This document shows positions 16,511 to 23,789 of a DNA stretch of 24,730 bases, piece by piece. This DNA is from Rhodospirillaceae bacterium CCH5-H10 (GTDB taxonomy: Bacteria; Pseudomonadota; Alphaproteobacteria; Reyranellales; Reyranellaceae): NCBI GenBank assembly GCA_001557035.1, contig LSKJ01000501.1, positions 1 to 24,730 of the forward strand, written 5' to 3'. Both the position numbers and the translations under genes were made by a program. Numbering within the stretch: position 1 is the first letter of the stretch; the number at the start of each line of letters is the position of its first letter. Below the pieces are notes generated by a model, which did no database searches, was not told where the DNA came from, and was given only the letters and a program-made list of their open reading frames with translations.

Positions 16511-17839
16511 CTACATCATCCCGGGTTCGCCAAGATCCGTGCCGTCGATCATGCGGCTGTAGCGGAATGGCGTCGGGTCGACGATCGGCGGATCGCCGGC
16601 GATGAGGTCGGCGGCGAGACGGCCGGCGCCCGGGCCGATTCCGAAGCCATGGCCGGTATAGCCGGTCGAGAGGAAGAGGCCGGGCAGGGGATCGACGGCG
16701 GAGATCACCGGGATGCCGTCGGGCGTCGAATCGATCATGCCGCCCCAGGCATGCGCCACCTTGAGCCCCTTAAGTGCCGGATAGTGATCGCCCAGCCGCG
16801 TGAGTCCGCGCTGGACCAGCACGGGGTCGGCGGCGGGGTCGAGCGTGCGCTGGCGCTCGAACGGCGACTCGAGATCGAACGACCAGTTCGCGAACGACTC
16901 CGGCCCTTCGAGGAAGGATCGGCCAATGCCGAAGGTGAGGCCGGCGCGGCGCTTCTTGAACGTCGGCCAGAACTGGCGGGCATAGAGCAGGCCCTGCGGC
17001 GACAACTCGACGAGGCCGCGGCCGCCCAGACCCACCGTGTAGCCGCCGTCCAGCCGGCGGCGGATCGTGACGTCGGGCATGGAAAGTCCACCATCGGTCA
17101 CTTCCGGCGCCGCGGTCGTGGCGAAGGAGGTCGAGCGCACGCCGGCCTGGGCCAGCCGCAGATCGTGGCGGCGGCAGAAGAGGGAACTCCAGGCGCCGCC
17201 GGCCAGCAGCACGGTCTGGGTGCGGACGATGCCGTGCTCGGTGATGACGCCCGAAACCTTGCCGTTGGTGATGTCGAGGCCGCGCGCCGCACAGTTCTGG
17301 TGGAGCGTGGCGCCGAGCCTGCGCGCCGCCTCCGCGATCGCCGGCCCGGCCAGCGAGGGCTCGGCGCGGCCGTCGGTGGGTGATTGGACGCCGCCGATCC
17401 AGTTTCCCGTGCTGCCGGGCGTCAGCTCCCTGGCCTCGGCGCCGCTCAGCACGCGGCTGTGCATCTGGTATTCGCGCGCCTTGAGGGTCCAGGCTTCCCA
17501 TTGGGCGAAATCGGCGGGCCGGTCGGTGACGTAGAGCAGGCCGGTGCGGCGGAAGCCGGTCTCGGCGCCCAGCTCGCGGGAGAGGTCGCCCCAGATCTCC
17601 AGGCTCTTCATGGCAAGCGGCAGTTCGCGCAGGTCGCGATGCTGCTGGCGGCACCAGCCCCAGTTCCGGCTCGTCTGCTCCCCGCCGATAACGCCCTTGT
17701 CGAGCAACGCGACCCTGTGGCCCTTTTTCGCCAGCCAGTAGGCTGCCGTCGTGCCGGCAATGCCGGCGCCGATCACGACGATTTCGGCCGAGGCGGGGAG
17801 TTTCTCATCGCTGGCGACGGGCTGAACGGGAGGGGACAT
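16511..17839 (-). CDS. DadA-type FAD-dependent oxidoreductase
   Basis: A 442-residue flavoprotein of the D-amino-acid/glycine oxidase (DAO) fold, which oxidises an amine or amino acid. The FAD-binding motif is VIGAGIAGTTAAYWLAKKG with the ribose-binding acidic end ALLDKG (about 20-47). RNWGWCRQQ follows, then TVLLAGGAWSS, and a C-terminal FAD block GLFLSTGYTGHGFGIGPGAGRLAADLI. GGMIDSTPDGIPVIS is typical of this subgroup. The ATG at 17839 has an AGGAAG site upstream. The reading frame stays open far upstream, opposite the acyl-CoA dehydrogenase, but that extension is antisense noise. It is divergent from the dehydrogenases with 99 bases between starts and convergent with the GSCFA gene, 28 bases apart. 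Substrate unknown. Confidence 0.92.
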   Translation of the reverse strand: MSPPVQPVASDEKLPASAEIVVIGAGIAGTTAAYWLAKKGHRVALLDKGVIGGEQTSRNWGWCRQQHRDLRELPLAMKSLEIWGDLSRELGAETGFRRTGLLYVTDRPADFAQWEAWTLKAREYQMHSRVLSGAEARELTPGSTGNWIGGVQSPTDGRAEPSLAGPAIAEAARRLGATLHQNCAARGLDITNGKVSGVITEHGIVRTQTVLLAGGAWSSLFCRRHDLRLAQAGVRSTSFATTAAPEVTDGGLSMPDVTIRRRLDGGYTVGLGGRGLVELSPQGLLYARQFWPTFKKRRAGLTFGIGRSFLEGPESFANWSFDLESPFERQRTLDPAADPVLVQRGLTRLGDHYPALKGLKVAHAWGGMIDSTPDGIPVISAVDPLPGLFLSTGYTGHGFGIGPGAGRLAADLIAGDPPIVDPTPFRYSRMIDGTDLGEPGMM

Positions 17840-17938
17840 CGGCTTCCTGAGAGCTGTACGCGTTGCGGAACAGTGTATCGCACGCTTTACGCGCCGGAAC
17901 CGGGCGCGGTACCTTCCGGACCCTAAAAGGAGCCCCCA

Positions 17939-19150
17939 ATGGACCTGACGTTCGGCAAGGAAGAACTCGCCTTCCAGAGTGAAGTTCGCGAATGGCTGAA
18001 GGAGAACCTGACGCCCGAGATCGTGGGCGAGATCAAGGTCGGCCGTAACGCCTACATGCCGAAGGAGCGCCTGATCGACTGGCAGAAGCGCCTGGCCAAA
18101 AAGGGCTGGCTCTGCACCGGCTGGCCGAAGGAATTCGGCGGCCCGGGTTTCACCACGACCCAGAAGTACATCTTCGAGATGGAGATGGCGAAGGCCGGCG
18201 CGCCCGGCACCTCGCCGTTCGGCCCCAAGATGTGCGCGCCGGTGATCATGAAGTACGGTTCGGCCGAGCAGAAGGCGCGCCACCTGCCGCCGATGCTGAA
18301 CTCCGACCTGATCTGGTGCCAGGGCTATTCCGAGCCGGGCTCGGGTTCCGATCTCGCGTCGCTCCGCACCAAGGCGGTCCGCGAAGGCGACTTCTACATC
18401 GTGAACGGCCAGAAGACCTGGACGACGCTGGCGCAGACCGCCGACTGGATCTTCTGCCTGGTGCGGACCTCGAACGAGGGCAAGCCGCAGGAGGGTATTT
18501 CCTTCCTGCTGATCGACATGAAGACGCCGGGCATCTCGGTCGAGCCGATCATCACCGCCGACGGCAACCGCGCCGGCACCCAGGAAGTGAACTCGGTCTT
18601 CTTCACCGACGTGAAGGTCCCGGTCGAGAACCGCGTCGGCGAGGAAAACAAGGGCTGGACCTACGCCAAGTACCTGCTCGAGTTCGAGCGCGGCGGCAAT
18701 CCCTACAGCCCGCGCCTGCGCTCGGGCTTCGAGCGGCTGAAGCGGCTCGCCCAGTCGATGCCGGAGGGCGAGGACTCGATCCTGGCCGATCCGGCGTGGC
18801 GCGAGAAGCTCGCGCGCATGGACATCGAGATCTCGGGCCTCGAGATGTTCGAGCAGGAGTTCTATTCCAAGCTGGCGTCGGGCCAGAACCCGGGTCCGCT
18901 CTCGTCGATGATCAAGCTGCGCGGCACCGAGGTGATGCAGCAGGTCCAGGAATTCGCCGTCGAGGCGGCGGGCTACTACGCCCAGCCGTTCCCCGAGCAG
19001 CGCGCCTGGAACGCCAACGTCGAGCCGATCGGCCCCGAGGGCGCCGACGTGCTCGCGCCACGCTACTTCAACGGCCGCAAGATGACGATCTACGGCGGCT
19101 CGTCGGAAGTGCAGCGCGGGATCATGTCGAAAGTGATGCTCGGCCTTTAG
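17939..19150 (+). CDS. Acyl-CoA dehydrogenase family protein, first of a tandem pair
   Basis: A 403-residue FAD-dependent acyl-CoA dehydrogenase, first step of beta-oxidation-like degradation. The N-terminal helical domain is followed by the FAD/substrate signature WCQGYSEPGSGSDLASL, the beta domain with NGQKTWTT and DWIFCLVRTS, and a C-terminal helical domain ending IYGGSSEVQRGIMSKVMLGL. The catalytic glutamate of MCAD-type enzymes (YEGT) is Gly here; the base is more likely Glu250 in LLEFERGG, at the place used by isovaleryl-CoA dehydrogenase. It resembles the large subunit of pimeloyl-CoA dehydrogenase (PimC-like), but no small subunit is adjacent. AAAGGAG lies seven bases before the ATG. 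The stop codon sits in the loop of a long hairpin. Confidence 0.94.
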   Translation: MDLTFGKEELAFQSEVREWLKENLTPEIVGEIKVGRNAYMPKERLIDWQKRLAKKGWLCTGWPKEFGGPGFTTTQKYIFEMEMAKAGAPGTSPFGPKMCAPVIMKYGSAEQKARHLPPMLNSDLIWCQGYSEPGSGSDLASLRTKAVREGDFYIVNGQKTWTTLAQTADWIFCLVRTSNEGKPQEGISFLLIDMKTPGISVEPIITADGNRAGTQEVNSVFFTDVKVPVENRVGEENKGWTYAKYLLEFERGGNPYSPRLRSGFERLKRLAQSMPEGEDSILADPAWREKLARMDIEISGLEMFEQEFYSKLASGQNPGPLSSMIKLRGTEVMQQVQEFAVEAAGYYAQPFPEQRAWNANVEPIGPEGADVLAPRYFNGRKMTIYGGSSEVQRGIMSKVMLGL

Positions 19151-19162
19151 GCCGAGCATCAC
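19133..19162 (+). terminator. Perfect 13-bp hairpin spanning a stop codon
   Basis: Arms 19133-19145 and 19150-19162 are perfect reverse complements with loop TTTA (19146-19149). The stem covers the last four codons of the first acyl-CoA dehydrogenase, and the stop codon TAG (19148-19150) runs from the loop into the stem. No T-run follows, so it is not a standard intrinsic terminator; it could stabilise the 3' end, slow transcription or reduce expression of the second dehydrogenase. Confidence 0.6.
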
Positions 19163-19273
19163 CCCGAGCGTAGCGAAGCGAAGCCGAGGGGTCTTGTCTC
19201 CCCTGGCGCTGTCCTTCGGAATGAAAAAAGGTCTCTCCGCTGCGCGCCTTCGGCGCTTCGGTCGAGACGACGG
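19156..19273. repeat. Inverted pair of REP-like repeat units
   Basis: A short unit (19156 to about 19192, CATCACCCCGAGCGTAGCG..) faces a longer inverted unit (19222-19273) that contains a small hairpin, GCGCC-TTC-GGCGC. The longer unit matches 22703-22754 at 46 of 52 positions, with all six differences transitions. It ends in GACGGG, and the GGGAG ribosome-binding site (19272-19276) of the second acyl-CoA dehydrogenase overlaps this end. The whole gap between the two dehydrogenase genes is made of this element. Confidence 0.8.
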
Positions 19274-19282
19274 GAGTGTGTG

Positions 19283-20497
19283 ATGCGTCTAGCCTTCAAC
19301 GAACAGGAACTGGCCTTCCAGCAGGAAGTCCGCGACTGGATCGCCGCGAACATGCCGGCCGAAGTGGCCGAGGAAAGCCGCCGCAGCCGCAGCAGCCACG
19401 TCTCCAAGGAGCGCCTTCTCCAGTGGCAGAAGAAGCTGGCGGGCAAAGGCTGGCTCTGTCCCAACTGGCCGAAGGAGTATGGCGGCACGGGCTGGACCTC
19501 GACGCAGAAGTTCATCTTCGAGATGGAGATGGCGCGGGCCGACTCGCCCTATCTCTCGTCGTTCAGTATCAAGATGGTGGCGCCCGTCCTGATGAAGTTC
19601 GGCAGTGACGCGCAGAAGAAGCGCTTCCTGCCCAAGATCGCTGCCGCCGAGGAGCTGTGGTGCCAGGGCTATTCCGAGCCGGGCTCGGGCTCCGACCTCG
19701 CGTCCTTGCGCACCAAGGCCGAGCGGGTTGGCGACCACTACGTCGTGAATGGCCAGAAGATCTGGACCACCAACGCGCACTTCGCCGACTGGATCTTCTG
19801 CCTCGTGCGCACCTCCAACGAGGGCAAGCGGCAGGAGGGCATCTCCTTCCTGCTGATCGACATGAAGTCGCCCGGCATCACGCTCGACCCGATCTACCTG
19901 GTCGACGGCACGCGCACGCCGATGCGCCACGAGGTCAACCAGGTCTTCTTCACCGACGTGAAGGTGCCGGTCGAGAACCTGGTCGGCGAGGAAAACAAGG
20001 GCTGGACCTACGCCAAGTTCCTGCTCGAATTCGAGCGCGGCGGGCAAGCCTTCGGACCGCGGCTGCGCAAGGCCTTCCGCCACCTCCAGACGCTGTCGAA
20101 GACGCAGATGAAGGAAGGCGAGTCGCTTTCGGCCGATCCGCAGTGGCGCGAGAAGATGGCGGCCGTCGAGATGGAGATCGACGCCATCGAGATGAACGAA
20201 CTGATGTTCTATTCGAGCCTCAAGACCGGCGACGCGCCGGGCAACATGGGCTCGGTCGTGAAGATGCGCGGTACCGAGGTGGGCCAGAAGGTGACCGAAC
20301 TCGCGGTCGAGGCGGTCGGCTGGTACGGCACGCCGTTCACCGAGCTGCGCAACTACGACAGCAACGTCGTGCCGGTCGGCGGCGAATATGTCGACGACGT
20401 CTCGCCGCGCTACTTCAACACCCGCAAGACGACGATCTACGGCGGCTCGTCGGAAGTGCAGCGCAACGTGCTCGCCAAGGCGATGCTTGGCCTCTGA
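19283..20497 (+). CDS. Acyl-CoA dehydrogenase family protein, second of a tandem pair
   Basis: A 404-residue paralogue of the preceding gene with the same order of blocks: WCQGYSEPGSGSDLASLRTKA, NGQKIWTTNAHFADWIFCLVRTS, GEENKGWTYAKFLLEFERGG, and end IYGGSSEVQRNVLAKAMLGL. Glu251 in LEFERGG is the likely catalytic base. The insert after the beta domain differs (DPIYLVDGTRTPMRHEVNQ against EPIITADGNRAGTQEVNS), so the acyl substrates may differ; the two may also form a mixed complex. I prefer the ATG at 19283, with GGGAG six bases upstream, to the GTG one codon earlier. The next gene begins 12 bases after the stop. Confidence 0.94.
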   Translation: MRLAFNEQELAFQQEVRDWIAANMPAEVAEESRRSRSSHVSKERLLQWQKKLAGKGWLCPNWPKEYGGTGWTSTQKFIFEMEMARADSPYLSSFSIKMVAPVLMKFGSDAQKKRFLPKIAAAEELWCQGYSEPGSGSDLASLRTKAERVGDHYVVNGQKIWTTNAHFADWIFCLVRTSNEGKRQEGISFLLIDMKSPGITLDPIYLVDGTRTPMRHEVNQVFFTDVKVPVENLVGEENKGWTYAKFLLEFERGGQAFGPRLRKAFRHLQTLSKTQMKEGESLSADPQWREKMAAVEMEIDAIEMNELMFYSSLKTGDAPGNMGSVVKMRGTEVGQKVTELAVEAVGWYGTPFTELRNYDSNVVPVGGEYVDDVSPRYFNTRKTTIYGGSSEVQRNVLAKAMLGL

Positions 20498-20509
20498 CGC
20501 TGGCATCGC

Positions 20510-21598
20510 GTGAGCGGCGCGAAGAAGGCGGTCTTCTACGCGATCCTGGCCGCCATCGTCGTGGCGGCGCTGGAGATTGCGTCGTCCGCGTTTCTCTATG
20601 CCGTGAACAAGGACCGGATCGCGAGCCTGCCCGGTCCGCCGTCCGAGCCCGCGACGTTCCTGGCCGTGCGGACGGGCCTGAGCTGGCTGCTGCCGGGATC
20701 ATTCCCGGATCCGGCCACCTACCGGCGCATGACACGCCAGCCGGCGGGCTTCTTTGCCGAGGACCCTGAGCAGGGCTATCGGGCGAAGCCGGGCCGGTAC
20801 GTCTTCCGCTACAGCGGCATGAAGCAGGGCAGGGTCGAGCATCTCGACGCCGTGGTGACGATCAAAGCGGAGGGGACGAGGTTCACCGGCAATGCGCCGC
20901 CGGACGCCACGAAGCGGGTTTTCGTTCTGGGCGATTCCTATGTGTTCGGCGATGGCGTCAACGACGAGCAGACCTTCGGCTTCCTGCTACAGGCGGCTTT
21001 CCCGGACGCAGCCGTCCATGTTCACGCGCTGGCTGGATACTCGTGGGCCAATGCGCTCGTCACGATGGAGCGGATCAAGGACCGGATCCGGCCTGGCGAC
21101 GTCGTCGTGCTGGGTTATGCCGCATACTACAAGGAGCGCCACGTCGCGGCACCGTCCCGGCTGCGCAGCATCCGGGACTGGATGGCATCGACCTTTCCCG
21201 AGGTAGAACTGGACCCGAAGGACCGGTTGATCCGCGCTCAGGTCGACAAGGATGGCCGCCTGGCGCTCGACACGATCGCCATGCACTGCAAGTTCGATCC
21301 AGCCTATTGTGATGGCCCCGCGCCCGGTCCGGCTTATGTCGACAAGGTGTCGATCGAACTGCTTCGGGCCATCGCGTCCAAGACCAGCGCGAAGATCCAC
21401 CTGCTTCACATGTTCGGTCCGAAGAACGATCCGGTCCTGCAGAACCTGCCGGCCAACGTCGAGCTGATCCCCGCGACGCCGCAGGATTTCAGCTACGTCA
21501 TGCAGGACAACATCATGGGGCTCGACGATCACGGCGGGCCCTACTGGCACTATGCGATGTACTCGAAGCTGAAGCCCGTCATCGCCGCACGGCAATGA
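20510..21598 (+). CDS. Membrane-anchored SGNH/GDSL-hydrolase-like protein
   Basis: A 362-residue protein with an N-terminal membrane helix (about 7-29) and an SGNH hydrolase-like domain. Block I is VFVLGDSYVFGDGV with nucleophile Ser143. HALAGYSWANALV lies where block II glycine is expected. A C-terminal LDDHGGPYWH (338-347) supplies the Asp-His pair. The catalytic part would face the periplasm. Family members are esterases or acyltransferases acting on lipids or glycans. It starts with GTG 12 bases after the second dehydrogenase, with no clear Shine-Dalgarno site, so translational coupling is likely. Its last 20 bases overlap the convergent MerR-ATPase gene. Exact function unknown. Confidence 0.82.
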   Translation: MSGAKKAVFYAILAAIVVAALEIASSAFLYAVNKDRIASLPGPPSEPATFLAVRTGLSWLLPGSFPDPATYRRMTRQPAGFFAEDPEQGYRAKPGRYVFRYSGMKQGRVEHLDAVVTIKAEGTRFTGNAPPDATKRVFVLGDSYVFGDGVNDEQTFGFLLQAAFPDAAVHVHALAGYSWANALVTMERIKDRIRPGDVVVLGYAAYYKERHVAAPSRLRSIRDWMASTFPEVELDPKDRLIRAQVDKDGRLALDTIAMHCKFDPAYCDGPAPGPAYVDKVSIELLRAIASKTSAKIHLLHMFGPKNDPVLQNLPANVELIPATPQDFSYVMQDNIMGLDDHGGPYWHYAMYSKLKPVIAARQ

Positions 21599-22550
21599 CG
21601 CCCTCGGTGCGGGCCCGGACTTCCGGCGTGGCGAGGCAGGAGACAAGCGCCTCGTAGCCCGGTGTGCCGGGATGAGGCGCCACGCGAACCGGCGGGCTGT
21701 GGTTGGCCGGGCAGAAGAGGATCGCCTCGTCGGCGCCGACCGCGTCGAGATCGAGGATCGAGTTCGACCGGGTCATCACGAACAGCGTCGGCGCACTGGG
21801 CGCGCGGCGCCGCAGGTGGGCGATCAGTGCTTCCTGTGTCGGCCTGTCGAGTCCCTGTTCGACAAGGTCGATCACGGTGGGCTTCGGCGAGTCGAGGCCG
21901 CTGAGAAGCGCCCGAAGGGCCACCGAGTCGGTCGCGCCATCCTGCGCGAGCAGGGCGATGGTCGGTTCGATCTTCGCCTGAGAGGTGAGATCGGCGGTGC
22001 GGTCGAGGCCGAGGAAGATGCCGCCCAATGCCTCGGCGAGCCGTATCGCCAGCCGCGTCTTGCCGCTGCCCAACGGGCCGGTGATGTAGGTGAGGGGGCG
22101 GATGTCGCGCAGTTCGAATCGCTCGCCGCCCCAGGGCCAGGGAAGATCGAACGCGACGTTGAGACCGCATACGGGCGCGAGCCGACGCGCCAGCTCGCCC
22201 GCCGTCGGCGTCTCGCCACGCGCGAGATCGCTGCGCAGGCTCCGCAACCGGTCGAGCGCTTCGACGGCCTCGCGCAGCCGCGCTTCGAGCGTCGATTGAT
22301 GTGCGGCGAGCGCGGGTTCCAGTCCGCTCGTATCGCCGGTGAGCACGCGCGCCACCTGGGCGAGGCTGAAGCCGAGGGCGCGGAGTGCGACGATCTCCGA
22401 GGCCCGCTCCATGTCCTTCGGCCGGTAGGCGCGCCAGCCTGCCTCCGTACGGATCGGCGCCAGGAGGCCGCGCTGCTCGTAGAGGCGTAGTGCCTTGGCG
22501 GAAATACCGAGACGGCGCGCCGCCTCGGATGCATTCAGGAACTGACTCAC
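21579..22550 (-). CDS. MerR-family regulator fused to an ABC-like P-loop ATPase
   Basis: A 323-residue fusion. Residues 5-70 are a MerR winged helix (NASEAARRLGISAKALRLYE, then GWRAYRPKDMERASEI), and 78-112 are the long dimerisation helix. From about 135 comes an ATPase: WPWGGERFELRDIRPLTYITG leads into Walker A GPLGSGKT (158-165). TVIDLVEQGLD (225-235) looks like Walker B plus D-loop of ABC/AAA_21-type ATPases, but with Leu where the catalytic Glu follows the Asp. LFVMTRSNS has Arg261 where an ABC H-loop has His. Typical MerR proteins are 110-160 residues or carry a small-molecule pocket. I know similar fusions from alphaproteobacterial genomes but no characterised one. The GTG start has GAGG upstream, and a MerR-type promoter may lie at 22581-22611. 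Confidence 0.87.
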   Translation of the reverse strand: MSQFLNASEAARRLGISAKALRLYEQRGLLAPIRTEAGWRAYRPKDMERASEIVALRALGFSLAQVARVLTGDTSGLEPALAAHQSTLEARLREAVEALDRLRSLRSDLARGETPTAGELARRLAPVCGLNVAFDLPWPWGGERFELRDIRPLTYITGPLGSGKTRLAIRLAEALGGIFLGLDRTADLTSQAKIEPTIALLAQDGATDSVALRALLSGLDSPKPTVIDLVEQGLDRPTQEALIAHLRRRAPSAPTLFVMTRSNSILDLDAVGADEAILFCPANHSPPVRVAPHPGTPGYEALVSCLATPEVRARTEGVIAVRR

Positions 22551-22580
22551 GATCGACCTCGTCTGATGTTGATCGTTGGC

Positions 22581-22611
22581 CTTATGAAGGCAGCCCCAAG
22601 GGCAGGGTCAA
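22581..22611 (-). promoter_or_regulatory. Candidate MerR-type long-spacer promoter
   Basis: On the minus strand TTGACC (22611-22606) and CATAAG (22586-22581) are 19 bases apart. A 19-20 base spacer with the regulator bound between the boxes is the hallmark of MerR-controlled promoters. The spacer carries an imperfect dyad around CCCTTGGG. Transcription would begin near 22574, about 24 bases before the GTG of the MerR-ATPase gene, suggesting autoregulation. The -10 box matches only four of six consensus bases. Confidence 0.4.
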
Positions 22612-22633
22612 CAGGCTTTTCCGTCCACAGCCT

Positions 22634-22757
22634 CCTCCGTCACCTCGACCGTAGCGAAGCGGAGGGGAGAGGTCTTTTTTCGATCACGCCCTGCCAGCAT
22701 ACTGAAGAAAGATCTCTCCACTGCGCGCCTCCGGCGCTCCGGTCGAGATGACGGAGG
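22634..22757. repeat. Inverted pair of REP-like repeat units
   Basis: A short unit (22634-22674, followed by six T) and a longer inverted unit (22703-22757, with hairpin GCGCC-TCC-GGCGC) face each other. They belong to the same family as 19156-19273 and 1760-1858. The longer unit ends in GACGGAGG, which is the ribosome-binding site of the aldo/keto reductase gene. The element fills most of the gap between the MerR-ATPase start and the reductase start. Confidence 0.82.
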
Positions 22758-22762
22758 GACGA

Positions 22763-23785
22763 ATGGACTACCGCAATCTCGGCCGCGCCGGCCTGAAAGT
22801 CTCCGAGATCTGCCTCGGCACGATGACCTTCGGCAACGGCGCCGACCAGGAAGGTACCACCCGGATGGTGAACGCCGCGCTCGACGCCGGCGTGACCTTC
22901 TTCGACACGGCCAATTCCTATGTCGGCGGCGCGTCCGAGACGATGCTGGGCGTGGCGCTGAAGGGGCGGCGCGAGGACGCCATCATCGCCTCCAAGTTCT
23001 TCAATCCGATGGGCGGGCGGCCCAACGATTCCGGCATGTCGCGGCTCCACATCAAGCAGCAGATCGAGGGCTCGCTGAAGCGGCTGCAGACCGATTACAT
23101 CGACGTCTACTACATCCATCACGTCGATCATCAGACGCCGCTCGAGGAGATGCTGAGGGCGCTGGACGATCTCGTGCGCGACGGCAAGATCCTCTACACC
23201 GCCTGCTCGAACTTCGAGGCCTGGCGCCTGATGGAGGCGCTGTGGATCAGCGACACGAAAGGCTGGGAGCGCTTCGCGGCCTACCAGCCGCAATACAGCC
23301 TCGTGGTCCGCGACATCGACGAGGAGATCGTGCCGGCGCTGCAGCTCAAGGGGCTGGGCTGCGTGGCCTGGTCGCCGCTCGGCAGCGGCTATCTCGCGGG
23401 CAAGTACACGCCGGGCAATCTCACGGTGCAGGGCAGCCGCTCGGCCGAGGGCTGGGGCTTCCAGAGCAAGTTCTTCGCGCCCAACCACGGCGAGATCCTG
23501 CAGACGCTGCTCGACACGGCGAAGGAGCTGGGCAAGCCGCCGGCCGAGGTGGCGCTGCGCTGGGTGATGGACCAGCCCTTCATGACCAGCGCCATCGTCG
23601 GCGCCCGCAACGCCGAGCAGCTCGGCGAGACGCTGAAGGCGGGCGGCTGGCGCCTGCCGGAGGATGCACTCGCGAAGTTGAACGCGGTCTCCGCCCAGCC
23701 TTACAGGTACCCGCGCGCTTTCGAAGATCCCATGCCGGCGCGACGTGCGGGCGCGCTGAAGATGCCGGGCAGCGCGAAGGGCTGA
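22763..23785 (+). CDS. Aldo/keto reductase
   Basis: A 340-residue NAD(P)H-dependent aldo/keto reductase with a TIM barrel. The catalytic tetrad is visible: Asp48 and Tyr53 in FFDTANSY, Lys78 in IIASKFF, and His119 in VYYIHHVD. GKILYTACSNFEAW and the C-terminal cofactor loop SAIVGARNAEQL are typical of the YajO/YghZ-like bacterial group. I chose the ATG at 22763, preceded by GGAGGG, over an in-frame ATG at 22748 that lies inside the repeat. It is divergent from the MerR-ATPase, with a palindromic repeat between, and ends four bases before the convergent unknown gene. The substrate (an aldehyde or ketone) cannot be told. Confidence 0.93.
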   Translation: MDYRNLGRAGLKVSEICLGTMTFGNGADQEGTTRMVNAALDAGVTFFDTANSYVGGASETMLGVALKGRREDAIIASKFFNPMGGRPNDSGMSRLHIKQQIEGSLKRLQTDYIDVYYIHHVDHQTPLEEMLRALDDLVRDGKILYTACSNFEAWRLMEALWISDTKGWERFAAYQPQYSLVVRDIDEEIVPALQLKGLGCVAWSPLGSGYLAGKYTPGNLTVQGSRSAEGWGFQSKFFAPNHGEILQTLLDTAKELGKPPAEVALRWVMDQPFMTSAIVGARNAEQLGETLKAGGWRLPEDALAKLNAVSAQPYRYPRAFEDPMPARRAGALKMPGSAKG

Positions 23786-23789
23786 GGTT

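Noticed and set aside
17840..19162. Long N-terminal extension of the FAD oxidoreductase on the minus strand, giving an 883-residue frame.
   Set aside because: It is antisense to the acyl-CoA dehydrogenase, contains no recognisable domain, and the ATG at 17839 has its own ribosome-binding site and begins right before the FAD motif.
22642..22680. Apparent intrinsic terminator: ACCTC/GAGGT stem followed by six T.
   Set aside because: No plus-strand gene ends close upstream, as the MerR-ATPase runs the other way. The T-run is part of the repeat unit, since the related unit at 19222-19273 carries the same A/T tract.
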